From Hondaea fermentalgiana (lineage: Eukaryota > Sar > Bigyra > Thraustochytrida > Thraustochytriidae), in the NCBI GenBank assembly GCA_014084085.1, contig NPFB01000036.1:109988-161160 (forward strand): a stretch of DNA of 51,173 bases. Reading direction: 5' to 3'. The position numbers and the translations under genes are program-made. Positions within the stretch are counted from its first letter, which is position 1. Each line of letters starts with the position of its first letter. Below are positions 39,997 to 48,823 of this stretch, in pieces. The notes under the pieces were generated by a model. That model worked only from the letters and a program-made list of their open reading frames with translations. It was not told where the DNA came from and made no database searches.

Positions 39997-41478
39997 ATGA
40001 CCACGCGCACGTGGCTGGAAATTGGCGTGAACGGAAAACGATTGGGCACGCTCTGGCTCGAGCTGTACGCGGAGCGCGCCCCGCGCACGGTGGAAAACTT
40101 CCGCGCTCTGTGCACGGGAGAAAAGGGCACGAACGAGCGCGGCGAGAAGCTTCATCTCAAAGGGTGCGTCTTTCATCGTCTTATCAGAGGCTTTATGATC
40201 CAAGGCGGTGACATCACCAAGGGCGACGGCACCGGCGGCTGCTCCATTTACGGACGCACATTCGAAGATGAAAACTATATTCACCAGGGGAAGCATACTG
40301 CGCGCGGCGTCCTTTCCATGGCCAACGCTGGCCCAGACACAAACGGATCCCAGTTCTTCATTCTCTTTGACCGGGCCTCCCACCTCGACGGCAAACACGT
40401 CGTCTTCGGCAAGGTCTCGAGCGGGTTCGACGTGCTCGACGAGCTTGAAAAGCTGAAAACAGGCGCCGGAAATCGACCGCTCTCACGTGTAGAGATTCTA
40501 GACTGCGGTGAGGTCGACGATGAGAACGACGAGAGCAAGCGCTCGGAGAACCCGGCGGACTCGGCCTCGCACGCGCAAGATCGCGTGCAGCAGACAATGG
40601 AAAAGCACGGCCAGAATCTACGCCGGGCCGCTGACGCGCTTGAGCGCGCATCTGGCTCTACGAGTTTTCCGGTACCCACAATGGCCAATCCTACGGCAGT
40701 GTACGAGGACGGGGCTGCGCGGCTCGCCGCGCAAGAACGTCTTGACAAGGCAAGCGCGGCTGCGGCTGGTGCGGCGGGGTCTCAAGAATACCAGGGCAAG
40801 CTCAGCGCCCGCAAGCGAAAATTGCTCGAGCTGCGCCAGCGCAAGGCGCAGGCGCGCAGCGAGAATAGCAAGGAGGTACTCGCAGAGCATGAGCGCTCTG
40901 CAAAGCAAGGCGCTTCGACCAGCAAGGAGGCAGCCCGAGCGCGCTGGGAGCGCACCAAGGCTGATCGCAAGAAGCAGCTTGAACTCCTCGGGGCAAGCGA
41001 GGACAAATCATACCTCTTGGAATCGCTCGAAAAGGCCGAGCGGACGCAGGCTGGTAAACAAAAGAAGGTGGACAACATCCTTGCTGCGAAGGCGGCTCAT
41101 CCCCTCGACAATGCGACCATTATGCGTGCCTATGACAAGAAACTTCAGCGGATGCTGCAGACTGACCGCGACAGTGATGATGTGGGTACTTCTAGCGGCA
41201 GGTCAGACCAAAGAGGTCAACTTTCGTTGCGCGACACTGAGCTTGCGTACGGAACAAGTACCGCTGTCTCGGACGCGGATAAGGAACGAATGATCAAGAC
41301 CTTTGCCGAAGACGAGAAGCCACGCAAGCGCTTGCGTAATGCACAGGGCACGCTTGAGGGCGAAGTTGCCACAGGCATCAATAGTATGAATGAAAAGGTG
41401 AGCCGGGGGCTGTCCAAAGCTTACGATAAGTACACGACGGAGCTACGCCAGAATCTTGAGCGCGGAACTGCACTCTGA
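39997..41478 (+). CDS. Cyclophilin-SYF2 fusion: peptidyl-prolyl isomerase joined to a spliceosomal SYF2 domain
   Basis: 493 residues from the ATG at 39997. Residues 6-170 are a complete cyclophilin: catalytic H60-R61 in FHRLIRGFMIQGGD, Q69, ANAGPDTNGSQFFI at 110-122, and LDGKHVVFG. The Trp that binds cyclosporin is His (H129), as in Cyp40-type members. After an acidic/charged linker (about 171-262), residues about 263-493 match SYF2: a basic helix starting SARKRKLLELRQRKAQAR, a WERTKADRKK block, LAYGTSTAVSDADKERMI, and the diagnostic last residues YDKYTTELRQNLERGTAL. SYF2 is a Prp19-associated (NTC) splicing factor normally encoded alone. Several cyclophilins also sit in spliceosomes, so the fusion is functionally coherent. 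The frame is continuous with no stop or splice signal between the halves. A single transcript is likely. Confidence 0.93.
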   Translation: MTTRTWLEIGVNGKRLGTLWLELYAERAPRTVENFRALCTGEKGTNERGEKLHLKGCVFHRLIRGFMIQGGDITKGDGTGGCSIYGRTFEDENYIHQGKHTARGVLSMANAGPDTNGSQFFILFDRASHLDGKHVVFGKVSSGFDVLDELEKLKTGAGNRPLSRVEILDCGEVDDENDESKRSENPADSASHAQDRVQQTMEKHGQNLRRAADALERASGSTSFPVPTMANPTAVYEDGAARLAAQERLDKASAAAAGAAGSQEYQGKLSARKRKLLELRQRKAQARSENSKEVLAEHERSAKQGASTSKEAARARWERTKADRKKQLELLGASEDKSYLLESLEKAERTQAGKQKKVDNILAAKAAHPLDNATIMRAYDKKLQRMLQTDRDSDDVGTSSGRSDQRGQLSLRDTELAYGTSTAVSDADKERMIKTFAEDEKPRKRLRNAQGTLEGEVATGINSMNEKVSRGLSKAYDKYTTELRQNLERGTAL

Positions 41479-41773
41479 GCAGCCCAGTTTGTTGATTTTA
41501 TAAAAATAACTTATTCGCTTCTTGGCCCTCTCAGTTTATTTATAAATGCTATCTTACGTCTTGTAGCTGCTGCTACTGCTGCTGTTGATGTTGATGCTTT
41601 ATCGAGTCGTGGCGCGGTGTGTCCTCTTTGGCCGATGATGACGAGCAAAATCCTAAAAGATCTTTTGGTTGATCGTCAGACAGACCGGGCGTGCCGCGCC
41701 GTCCATTGCAATCAGCGTCTGCAGTGCGAGCGGCAGCGGCGGCGCACGGACGGGTAGCGGCAGAAAGGCAACG
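41479..41773. other. Short spacer between CYP-SYF2 and TRAPPC12
   Basis: 295 nt holding the 3' end of one gene and the leader of the next, same strand. AT-rich near 41505-41545, with a CTG/TTG-type run at 41567-41602. Confidence 0.5.
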
Positions 41774-43195
41774 ATGGACCCAAGCACGGCGTCAAGCTCG
41801 ACGGGCTCTCATGGCAACTCTGCCGCGCCGGCATCCGCCGCGGGCGCCAATACAGCCCTACCGCTCAGCGCAGGTGGTGTTGGCGACGTTAGCGGCGGCG
41901 GTGGCGGCAGCATTGGCGGCACTGGCATTGGCAGCGTCGGCACGTATAGCAGTAGTCACAAGAGTAGCAGCGACATTTTCCTTAGCCACTTGCCGCAAGA
42001 TGAGCGCCTCGCTCGAGTATGGGGCAAAAACGGCACCTTGCCGAAGGTTAGCACTACCGAAGAACTCCGTCTCGAGCTGCGTGCCGACCTCGATGGTAGT
42101 TGCGAGGAGAATGTGCTGTTCTCATTGTGCTCGTGGGCGTGGCGGGGCCATGTAGAGCAAGTTCTTGAGCTCTTGCAATTCGAAGAAAAGCCATTCGAGG
42201 GCGAGGTTTTCCGTGTACTTCGGGCATCGCTGCTCATGAGGCTGGGGCGGCAAAAGGAGGCTACCGAGATCGTGGAACTCTTGCAGCAAAGTCGTGTCAT
42301 CGCAGCCAAAGTGCTGTGCGCAGTTGTGGCCATTGAGTGGAATGAGAGGTCCACCGCGGTCGACATGCTTCACAAACTTCTTGGCCAGTTGAAGCAACTC
42401 CATTGTCCCGATCCATCGAGCCCAGCCTCATCGACAACCGTTCTCCTGGACACCTTTCGAAAACCATTGCTTCCTGAGGCTGCGCAAGCCTGGAGACAGC
42501 GCATTATGGCTCTCCTTGTTTCGTGTTACTCGACAAGCGGCAACTACGTATTGGCGCTCGACCTGTGTCACTCTGCGCTCGACGAGCTTGGCGAGATTGA
42601 GCACGCATCAGACACTGAAAGCTTGCGTAACGCTCATGTGCCAGTACTCTTGCAAATCGGACGTTTGCGGCTCCAAATGGGGGACTTTGAGGGCGCTCGC
42701 GTGGTCTTGGAAGACCTCGAGGGAGACGAGGGGCTCGATTGGAACGATGCAAGTGCTGTGCAGGTTTTGCGCGGGCTTTGCGATTTTGCAGAAGGTAAGA
42801 TGGAAAGTGCCAAGGATCACTTTGCCAAGCTATTGCGTCAAGTGACGGGTCCCGAGGCTCCCAGCGAGGACTCGGCAAACCCGTATGTCCCCGCAGACAT
42901 GCTCTCGGCCGTGTTCGCAGTGCAAGAGCCCCTCGCAGCGACTCTTGCGAATAACCTTGCACTTTGCCATCTGAACATGTGTGATCTCGATGGCGCAATA
43001 CAAATTCTTGAAGACTGCATCCGTGACAACCCTGTGCGGAACATGCACCGGACGCTCGTTTTCAATCTTTGCACATTATACGATCTCGCACGCTCGAAAG
43101 AACAGAGTCGTCAGGCTAAACTCGATTTGCAACGGCTTGCCCACGTCCTCCAAATCGGCCAGCGTTTCGATGCGCAAAAGGATCTTCGCCTGTAA
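41774..43195 (+). CDS. TRAPPC12: TRAPPC12-like TPR protein (TRAPP complex subunit)
   Basis: 473 residues from the ATG at 41774; a TTG-started extension upstream is unlikely. The N-terminal 80 residues are Gly/Ser/Ala-rich. The rest is alpha-helical TPR repeat text: LFSLCSWAWRGHVEQVLELL, a helix pair around RLGRQKEATEIVELLQQ, then GNYVLALDLCHSALDEL and MGDFEGARVVLEDLE. The end (ANNLALCHLNMCDLDGAIQ, then RTLVFNLCTLYDLARS) matches the C-terminal signature of TRAPPC12, where a TPR is followed by VLFNLxTxYEL. TRAPPC12 belongs to TRAPPIII/TRAPPII-type tethering complexes in ER-Golgi traffic. The human protein is longer (an extended N-terminus), so this is the TPR core only. A generic TPR protein remains possible. 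Confidence 0.8.
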   Translation: MDPSTASSSTGSHGNSAAPASAAGANTALPLSAGGVGDVSGGGGGSIGGTGIGSVGTYSSSHKSSSDIFLSHLPQDERLARVWGKNGTLPKVSTTEELRLELRADLDGSCEENVLFSLCSWAWRGHVEQVLELLQFEEKPFEGEVFRVLRASLLMRLGRQKEATEIVELLQQSRVIAAKVLCAVVAIEWNERSTAVDMLHKLLGQLKQLHCPDPSSPASSTTVLLDTFRKPLLPEAAQAWRQRIMALLVSCYSTSGNYVLALDLCHSALDELGEIEHASDTESLRNAHVPVLLQIGRLRLQMGDFEGARVVLEDLEGDEGLDWNDASAVQVLRGLCDFAEGKMESAKDHFAKLLRQVTGPEAPSEDSANPYVPADMLSAVFAVQEPLAATLANNLALCHLNMCDLDGAIQILEDCIRDNPVRNMHRTLVFNLCTLYDLARSKEQSRQAKLDLQRLAHVLQIGQRFDAQKDLRL

Positions 43196-43450
43196 GGTGT
43201 TCATTCTCATTACTTTGGGTCAAGGTCTCTCTGCCTGTGCATTTTTTTTTTATGGACTTGAAAAAAAATGAATGAAAGGAAAAGGCGCCAGAGTCGCCCG
43301 TCGGGACTGGCCGTGGGGCGGGGGAGGGGGCTAGAGATCTAAGAATAGAAAGGTTGGAACACAACCAACACAACACATGTTCATAAATTTTAACAACGGG
43401 CAAAAGTATGCAAGATGCCGGCGCGACAGAGAGCGGAACAGAGCTCGCTG
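43196..43450. other. Convergent 3' intergenic region
   Basis: 3' ends of TRAPPC12 and the seven-helix protein face each other. It contains T- and A-runs near 43242-43270. Nothing else seen. Confidence 0.5.
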
Positions 43451-44797
43451 CTACGGGACAGGAGCCACAACATCAGACGCATCCACCGAGGATGATTCTG
43501 GTTCCTTGGTGCAGACGCAGTTGGGCCAACAGCCCTGAAATCGCTCACTTGTGCGGAAAACAGCAAAGTAAATGAGCCCGAGAGCCCCGAGCTCGCAACA
43601 TATAACGACGAGCGAGAACGTAATGTAGAGACTCTCCTGCATCTCGAGAATAAAAATGCTCCCAAGAAGTAACACAGAAATGATCAAAGTTCCAGAACCC
43701 ACCATGATGAGCACACCGTAAAGAATCGTCCGCATGCTACGAAACTCGCGGTAAATGACAGCATCGGGCTCGTTCGAGTCTTTTGCAATTGAGAGAGCGA
43801 CACGTCCGGCATGCCCAAAGTGAATACCTTGCGAAGAAAGAGAATGCACCTGCACATTGAGCGTGGAGCGGCGCAAAATGGTCCATTTGGCACGACGATA
43901 AATTCGCAACAAAAGGTGCGTGAGGTAGGTGATGTTGAAGCCCCAGGAGAGAACGGCGCCACACAAGGTCCCTAAAGTGGCCACAGCCCAGGTTTCTGTT
44001 CTCTCTGGCTCAACAATGGGCAGCACCAAGATGAAGGTGACAAGGCACGCCACAGATGCAACGCTAGAAAAAAGGGTGATAGCCTTGAGAACAAAGGGGT
44101 ACTTGACGAGCAAAGGGTTGATACCAAAGAGCGCCCCGTAACGGCGAATGCTGGGCAAGCTCTGATACCATTTGTAAGAGACGATATGACCACTGATGAT
44201 GAGCGCTGATCCGGCGATCGCGTAGCTTGCTTCGAGCAAGTCGCGCGCCGGAGATCGCGGTTGCCATTTGTAAACACCGCCGCTCATCAGTGCCTCGGCG
44301 ACGACGAGGCAGACTGCAAAGATACAGACGCACACGAGCAGCCAGAAATCAAGCAAGTGCTGTCGCTCGATATGAAGTCGAAGCGCACGCGCAACGTGCG
44401 TTCCTCGAAAGGTACTCGAGACCTGCGTGCCGAGTGCAGGGCGTGTGAAAGAGTCCACTGTTGAGTCGTCCCAGCTTTTGTTGGACTTTCTTTCGGAGGA
44501 GCTGTCCTCGCTCGATTCACTGCTTTGACAGCAGCTTTGAAAAGTCTCTCGCGCGAAATCGTAAACCCTGACGAGTTCGGATGGGATTCCCGTTTCATAC
44601 AGTGCGAAAATACTCGCAACAAGGACAATACTACTCAGGATGAGAGAGATGATACTGAGGCCTGTTTCCAGATTGTCGTTGACGTGACAGGAGTCTTCCC
44701 AGAACTTGAATTGCCCCTTGCCGCTGCAGCCTGGTGGACAGATGCACAAGCCGTCCTCTGCATATTCAGGGCACACATTAGGGCATCCGAAGGGCAT
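43451..44797 (-). CDS. Seven-transmembrane protein of unknown family with Cys-rich N-terminus
   Basis: 448 residues from the ATG at 44795-44797. The first 40 residues hold six Cys (CPNVCPEYAEDGLCICPPGC plus one more) without a classical signal peptide. Seven hydrophobic helices follow: about 45-68, 150-172, 190-212, 235-262, 270-298, 358-386 and 392-414. Between helices 1 and 2 is a long Ser/Asp-rich loop (SSESSEDSSSERKS), and a basic loop lies before helix 6. The tail is Cys-containing and acidic. No GPCR, ion-channel or transporter motif is visible to me. If the N-terminus is lumenal or extracellular, the Cys cluster may be disulfide-bonded. Single exon, convergent with TRAPPC12. Function unknown. 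Confidence 0.75.
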   Translation of the reverse strand: MPFGCPNVCPEYAEDGLCICPPGCSGKGQFKFWEDSCHVNDNLETGLSIISLILSSIVLVASIFALYETGIPSELVRVYDFARETFQSCCQSSESSEDSSSERKSNKSWDDSTVDSFTRPALGTQVSSTFRGTHVARALRLHIERQHLLDFWLLVCVCIFAVCLVVAEALMSGGVYKWQPRSPARDLLEASYAIAGSALIISGHIVSYKWYQSLPSIRRYGALFGINPLLVKYPFVLKAITLFSSVASVACLVTFILVLPIVEPERTETWAVATLGTLCGAVLSWGFNITYLTHLLLRIYRRAKWTILRRSTLNVQVHSLSSQGIHFGHAGRVALSIAKDSNEPDAVIYREFRSMRTILYGVLIMVGSGTLIISVLLLGSIFILEMQESLYITFSLVVICCELGALGLIYFAVFRTSERFQGCWPNCVCTKEPESSSVDASDVVAPVP

Positions 44798-45318
44798 TTT
44801 CGCGTCTCTGAGCGCCTCGCGTGGCGGGCGGAATGCTGTCTATCTCCGCTGCCCTTGCTTTATCGTGTTAATCGTATTAGCCCTTTCACCAAGACGAGAG
44901 AGAGGCAGAAGAAAAGGAGAAACAGGGCGAGTTTGCGCCGCCCTTCCCTCGCGCCCTTCCCTCGCGCCCGCCCGCCCGCCAGTTAGCCGGCGAGCGCTCT
45001 CGCTCTCGCTCCCCCGACCTCTCCGCCTCCAGCCCTTCCGCGGACCCTGCCCCCTCTCTCCCGTTCGCTCGCCCCTCTCCGCGCGTCTTCGCGCGCGTCG
45101 GCGCCCGGACCGCCGGCCGAATGTCTTTTGCGAGCGCGTGCAGCTCAGTCAGTCAGATCGCCTCGACCTGCACTGCTTTCGCTTCTTCGCCTGCTCACCA
45201 CTGCAGGCGGCCGCGAGCGAACCCGCCGCTCTCCACCCTCGCCTCTCCCCGGGGCCCTTCGCCTCTCCCGTGCCGCCTGTCCAGCTGCGCTGCGCGTTTG
45301 GGGGTCTAGTGACCCTGC

Positions 45319-45368
45319 CGTGCGTGCGTGCGTGCGTGCGAGCGAGCGAGCGAGCGAGAGAGCGTGCG
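45319..45368. repeat. (TGCG)n(AGCG)n compound microsatellite
   Basis: Five TGCG units pass directly into five AGCG units and then degenerate. Confidence 0.9.
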
Positions 45369-45766
45369 AGCGCGACCCGCGATGCGACGAGCGCAGCTGG
45401 TTGGCGGTGGTCCTGGGCTCCCTCCCCCCTCCCCTTCTCGCCCTTCCTTTCTACTTGTTCTCCCTCTCGGCTCTCTCCGCGGCCGCCATGGCCGCTGCTC
45501 GTGCCGCCTTGCTCGTGCCGCCTTGCTCGAGCTTAGGCGTGGGCTCGCGCGTGCCACCCTCGGCGCGCCCAGCGCTGCGAGCTCCGGCCTGCCAGCTCTC
45601 TCTTCCCGGCCGCGGCCGGTGCGCGCGCGTCACGTGCGTCGCTTGGGCGTGTGCACGATGCTATGACGGCGCTGCGCCGCGCTCTTGCAGAGACCGACTG
45701 TGAAGATGTGCAGCGTCCGTAAATCAATCGTTCATGAGGGAGGTGTGCACCGCTTCTGCTGCGGCT

Positions 45767-45803
45767 GCTTGCAGGCTTTGCTTGCAGGCTTTGCTTGCAG
45801 GCT
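45767..45803. repeat. 13-bp tandem repeat GCTTGCAGGCTTT, about 2.9 copies
   Basis: Copies start at 45767, 45780 and 45793; the third is cut after GCTTGCAGGCT. Confidence 0.9.
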
Positions 45804-46342
45804 GCAGCTGCACCCATCCGGCCGCAGCCGGCGGAATTGGCTCGCTGTTCTGCGCGCGGGCGGCGCCCAGTGGCACGTGAGCCAGCCCGTTCGCGCGCGC
45901 GTGTGCGCGTGGGCGCGTGGGTGCGTTTGCGCAAAGATGCGACTGAGACACGGACACGAACCTCGGTAGCCGTTGATGACTCGTGAAAACTTGAACTTTT
46001 ACGTCAGCCAATTTGCAAGCATAATAACATCGAGGACTCTGGAGTCTTCCTTTTTCTTGGGGCGAGCTAGCATAATTATTGCAGTTGGCAGTCAAGAGAA
46101 GCACGCACGCACGCCCGCCCGCCCGCGTGGCCGTCGTTCGTGACACGTTGCTCGTAGAGGGGACCGGCCATCGTTCGTTTGACGAAAGCACAGGAGAGAC
46201 GCAAACGCGCTTCTTCGGCGGCGGCGATGCGCACGAAGATTGCCTGCTAGCTTTGCGCGCATTGGGGTTCTGAAAAACAGAGCAAGAGCGAGAGCGAGAG
46301 CAAGCATCACAAGCTGCAAAGAAAGGCTCCGTGCAGCGGGTC

Positions 46343-48622
46343 ATGGGAGGCGGACTTTCGCGAGGCATCGCCGCGGTTGATGAGCCGACGAGACCTCGAC
46401 GACGAAAAACACAAGGACAACTTCCCGAGAGAGATTCCGATGGTGCATATTCTACGCGCGCACTCTTTGCGGCGCGCGAGTACGCGGCGATTCGAAAACA
46501 AGGTCTGCAGCAGCATCAGCAGCAATCCAGGCAACAGCAGCAGACGAAACAACAACCACAAGAGCAACAGGAGACAAAGCTACCACAGCAGCAACAACAA
46601 GAGGAGCAGAAATCGCAGACGAAACAGCTTCGAGAGGAAGACTATTATGAACGAGGAAAAGGTCAACGAGGAGGCGCACTGGAGGTAAGCATTCCCTCAC
46701 GTGCTGCCAAACTATTTAGCAAACTTTCACCAACGTCGCCAAAGCCAGGCTTTGCAACGAAACGCACACGGCCAGGACTGCCACCCTTGTCCAAAGACCA
46801 GGAGCTCGTGTTGGAACTGATTGACATGCAAGGCCTCGCACAACCTCTTTCGGACGTGCATATGCGCGTCTCTGTGGTTCGTAAAAGCGGAGAGTCCTTT
46901 ATTGTGTTAAGCCAAGGCTTGACCAACAAACGCTTCAATACCAAACGCCCAACATGGTACACGTTCCGACAAATGCTTCCTTTCGCAGAGGCTACGGATA
47001 TTCTGCAATTGGAGGTCATCAGCGATCGTAATCTGCTTGGTGCAGCTCGTGTCATTGGGACTGCGCAATGCTCGGTCGCAGATCTCGGAGTGAATAGAGA
47101 GATCACCGCGTTGCCTCTGAGAAAGGATCCAGGCGTAACCATCCGTATTCGTCGCGTGTTCTCTGTGCCAGGACGCAAAAAGCTGTACTTGGTTCGCCAC
47201 GGCGAATCTCGTTGGAATCGGGCGCAGGCGCGTCGCAACGTGGTTGGCATGCTTGCCTTTCGCGATCATCCACTCAACAAGACTGGAGCGCAGCAGGCGA
47301 TCGATCTCAACAAGCGATGGCGCTTCGAGGCAAACGTTGAGTCAAATCGTCGCGAAGAGGACGAGGATCTGCTGAATCAAACGATAGACCCGCGCGCTGC
47401 CGCTGCTGCCATGTCTGCGATCGCTGCACAAGCAACGATGGGGCAAGCTGATCTACCCGCGTGTGACAGCTCGAAGACGCGTCTTGACGCCCAAGAGCAA
47501 GAACAAGAGGAAAAGGAAGAGAAGGAGAATGAGTCTTTGGAGGCCGGATTTTTCCGAGCGAAAGCAATTTTCAGCTCACCACTCACCCGATCCTTGCAGA
47601 CTGCGCTGCTCGGACTGCAGCATCATCCTTGTGCGCTCGAGACCGGCATTACGCTGCTCACCTGTGCTCGTGAGGTTCAAAATTTGCTGGGCAAGGATTC
47701 CATGGGGGCTGTCTGCGGCGAGGAGAGCTTTTTGCGCGCAAAGCAGCTGTTGCGAGACGAATGCGGAGACTTGCATAGCAACTGGGAAGCTGGAGTCCAG
47801 GGCGTTGATCCATATGACGCTGAATCAGAATGGTGGATTGCCACCAAGGAATCGCGTGCAAGCGTGGTCGCAAGGACCGAGGACTTTGTAAATACAATTC
47901 GATACCGCCCGGAACGGGAAATCATTGTCGTCGGTCATTCGCTCTTCTTCAAGCACCTTTTTCAGTCCTTGTCGTGGGATCTGGACATGCAGCATCCCGA
48001 TTATGCGGCGAAACGCTCACTTTTGGACCAGCTGCGGCGATTCAAGATCGAGAACTGCGGAGTTGTCGGCGTTGAGCTGAGCTTTGAACACTACTGGCCG
48101 CATATGCGGCGCCATGCTTCACTCGCGCGACTTTTGCCGGATGAGGCGGTGCTTGGCCGTCGCCCGCTTCGCAGAGCGCTCGTGGCGACAGCGTCTGGAG
48201 CGATGGTTGCCGGAAAGGTCATCCCCTCGGACATCAATCGCCCGGCTTCTTCAGACGCACCAGACCGGGCTCGCGCTGCCGTAGCCACGCCTCCAATGGC
48301 GGTTCCAGGGGTGAAAAGAACCACCTTTAGCGCCCCAGACCTCGAACCTGCTGAGATCATCATGGATGATGAAAGAACCTCAACCATGCAAGTGGAGGAA
48401 GGGGAGTCGAAAACAGAAGGAGAAGGCGAGGATGTTAGGTATGAGGAGCAGATGGATGCAGAGACGGAACTGGAAGAGAGCTTTGGTATGGACGTCGAGC
48501 AGGACATTGTGCGCAGCCAGATTCTCGAAGCAGCCGCAATTGTGGACGTTCAGTTACTTTTTGGGTCGGGTTTGTCGAATGCTCCTGACGAAAGCGTGGA
48601 TATTCTGGCACAGACCACATGA
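46343..48622 (+). CDS. Histidine phosphatase (PGAM/RHG superfamily) with N-myristoylation motif and C2-like domain
   Basis: 759 residues from the ATG at 46343; an earlier GTG at 46331 would hide the MGGGLSRG N-terminus, which fits N-myristoylation (Gly2, Ser6). Residues about 40-120 are Gln-rich. Residues about 150-265 look C2-like (LVLELIDMQGLAQPLSDVHM, then LQLEVISDRNLLGAARVIG). The phosphatase domain runs from about 280: RHG at 285-287 (phospho-acceptor H286), SSPLTRSLQTA, and VVGHS with H532. An insertion of about 100 residues, Ala- and Glu-rich, interrupts the domain after the RHG strand. The last 150 residues are acidic and disordered. The substrate is not predictable; the superfamily covers phosphoproteins, inositol phosphates and sugar phosphates. 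Membrane recruitment by acyl group plus C2-like domain is inference. Confidence 0.85.
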   Translation: MGGGLSRGIAAVDEPTRPRRRKTQGQLPERDSDGAYSTRALFAAREYAAIRKQGLQQHQQQSRQQQQTKQQPQEQQETKLPQQQQQEEQKSQTKQLREEDYYERGKGQRGGALEVSIPSRAAKLFSKLSPTSPKPGFATKRTRPGLPPLSKDQELVLELIDMQGLAQPLSDVHMRVSVVRKSGESFIVLSQGLTNKRFNTKRPTWYTFRQMLPFAEATDILQLEVISDRNLLGAARVIGTAQCSVADLGVNREITALPLRKDPGVTIRIRRVFSVPGRKKLYLVRHGESRWNRAQARRNVVGMLAFRDHPLNKTGAQQAIDLNKRWRFEANVESNRREEDEDLLNQTIDPRAAAAAMSAIAAQATMGQADLPACDSSKTRLDAQEQEQEEKEEKENESLEAGFFRAKAIFSSPLTRSLQTALLGLQHHPCALETGITLLTCAREVQNLLGKDSMGAVCGEESFLRAKQLLRDECGDLHSNWEAGVQGVDPYDAESEWWIATKESRASVVARTEDFVNTIRYRPEREIIVVGHSLFFKHLFQSLSWDLDMQHPDYAAKRSLLDQLRRFKIENCGVVGVELSFEHYWPHMRRHASLARLLPDEAVLGRRPLRRALVATASGAMVAGKVIPSDINRPASSDAPDRARAAVATPPMAVPGVKRTTFSAPDLEPAEIIMDDERTSTMQVEEGESKTEGEGEDVRYEEQMDAETELEESFGMDVEQDIVRSQILEAAAIVDVQLLFGSGLSNAPDESVDILAQTT

Positions 48623-48823
48623 GAATCTCAGAAGCATTTACTGTTAGGCCCCTGGTTTATAGAATCTGTGAGATTCACAAGACATGAGTTCGTTCACCTT
48701 GCATACACATAGCAAACAGTCCCACATAGATAAAAAGATAGAGAGGATAAGTTAGCTTTGCTTCTAGGGTGCACACGTGATCGATGAGGGAGACGTTGCA
48801 GACTGTCGGAGCCGACGACTCGA
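48623..48823. other. Convergent 3' spacer
   Basis: 201 nt between the phosphatase stop and the GPD2 stop; AT-richer than its surroundings. Nothing else seen. Confidence 0.5.

Larger units (their letters stand above)
44798..46342. promoter_or_regulatory. Divergent 1.5-kb intergenic region, GC-rich with simple repeats
   Basis: No supportable gene. Contents: pyrimidine/CpG-rich text 44930-45300, a (TGCG)n(AGCG)n tract at 45319-45368, a 13-bp tandem repeat at 45767-45803, an alternating CG/GT stretch near 45893-45930, and TTACGTCAGCCAAT at 45999-46012, which combines a CRE-like half site with a CCAAT box about 330 bases before the phosphatase ATG. Confidence 0.5.

Noticed and set aside
46684..46690. 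GTAAGC donor-like site inside the phosphatase CDS
   Set aside because: The frame is continuous across it and no matching branch/acceptor pair improves the protein.
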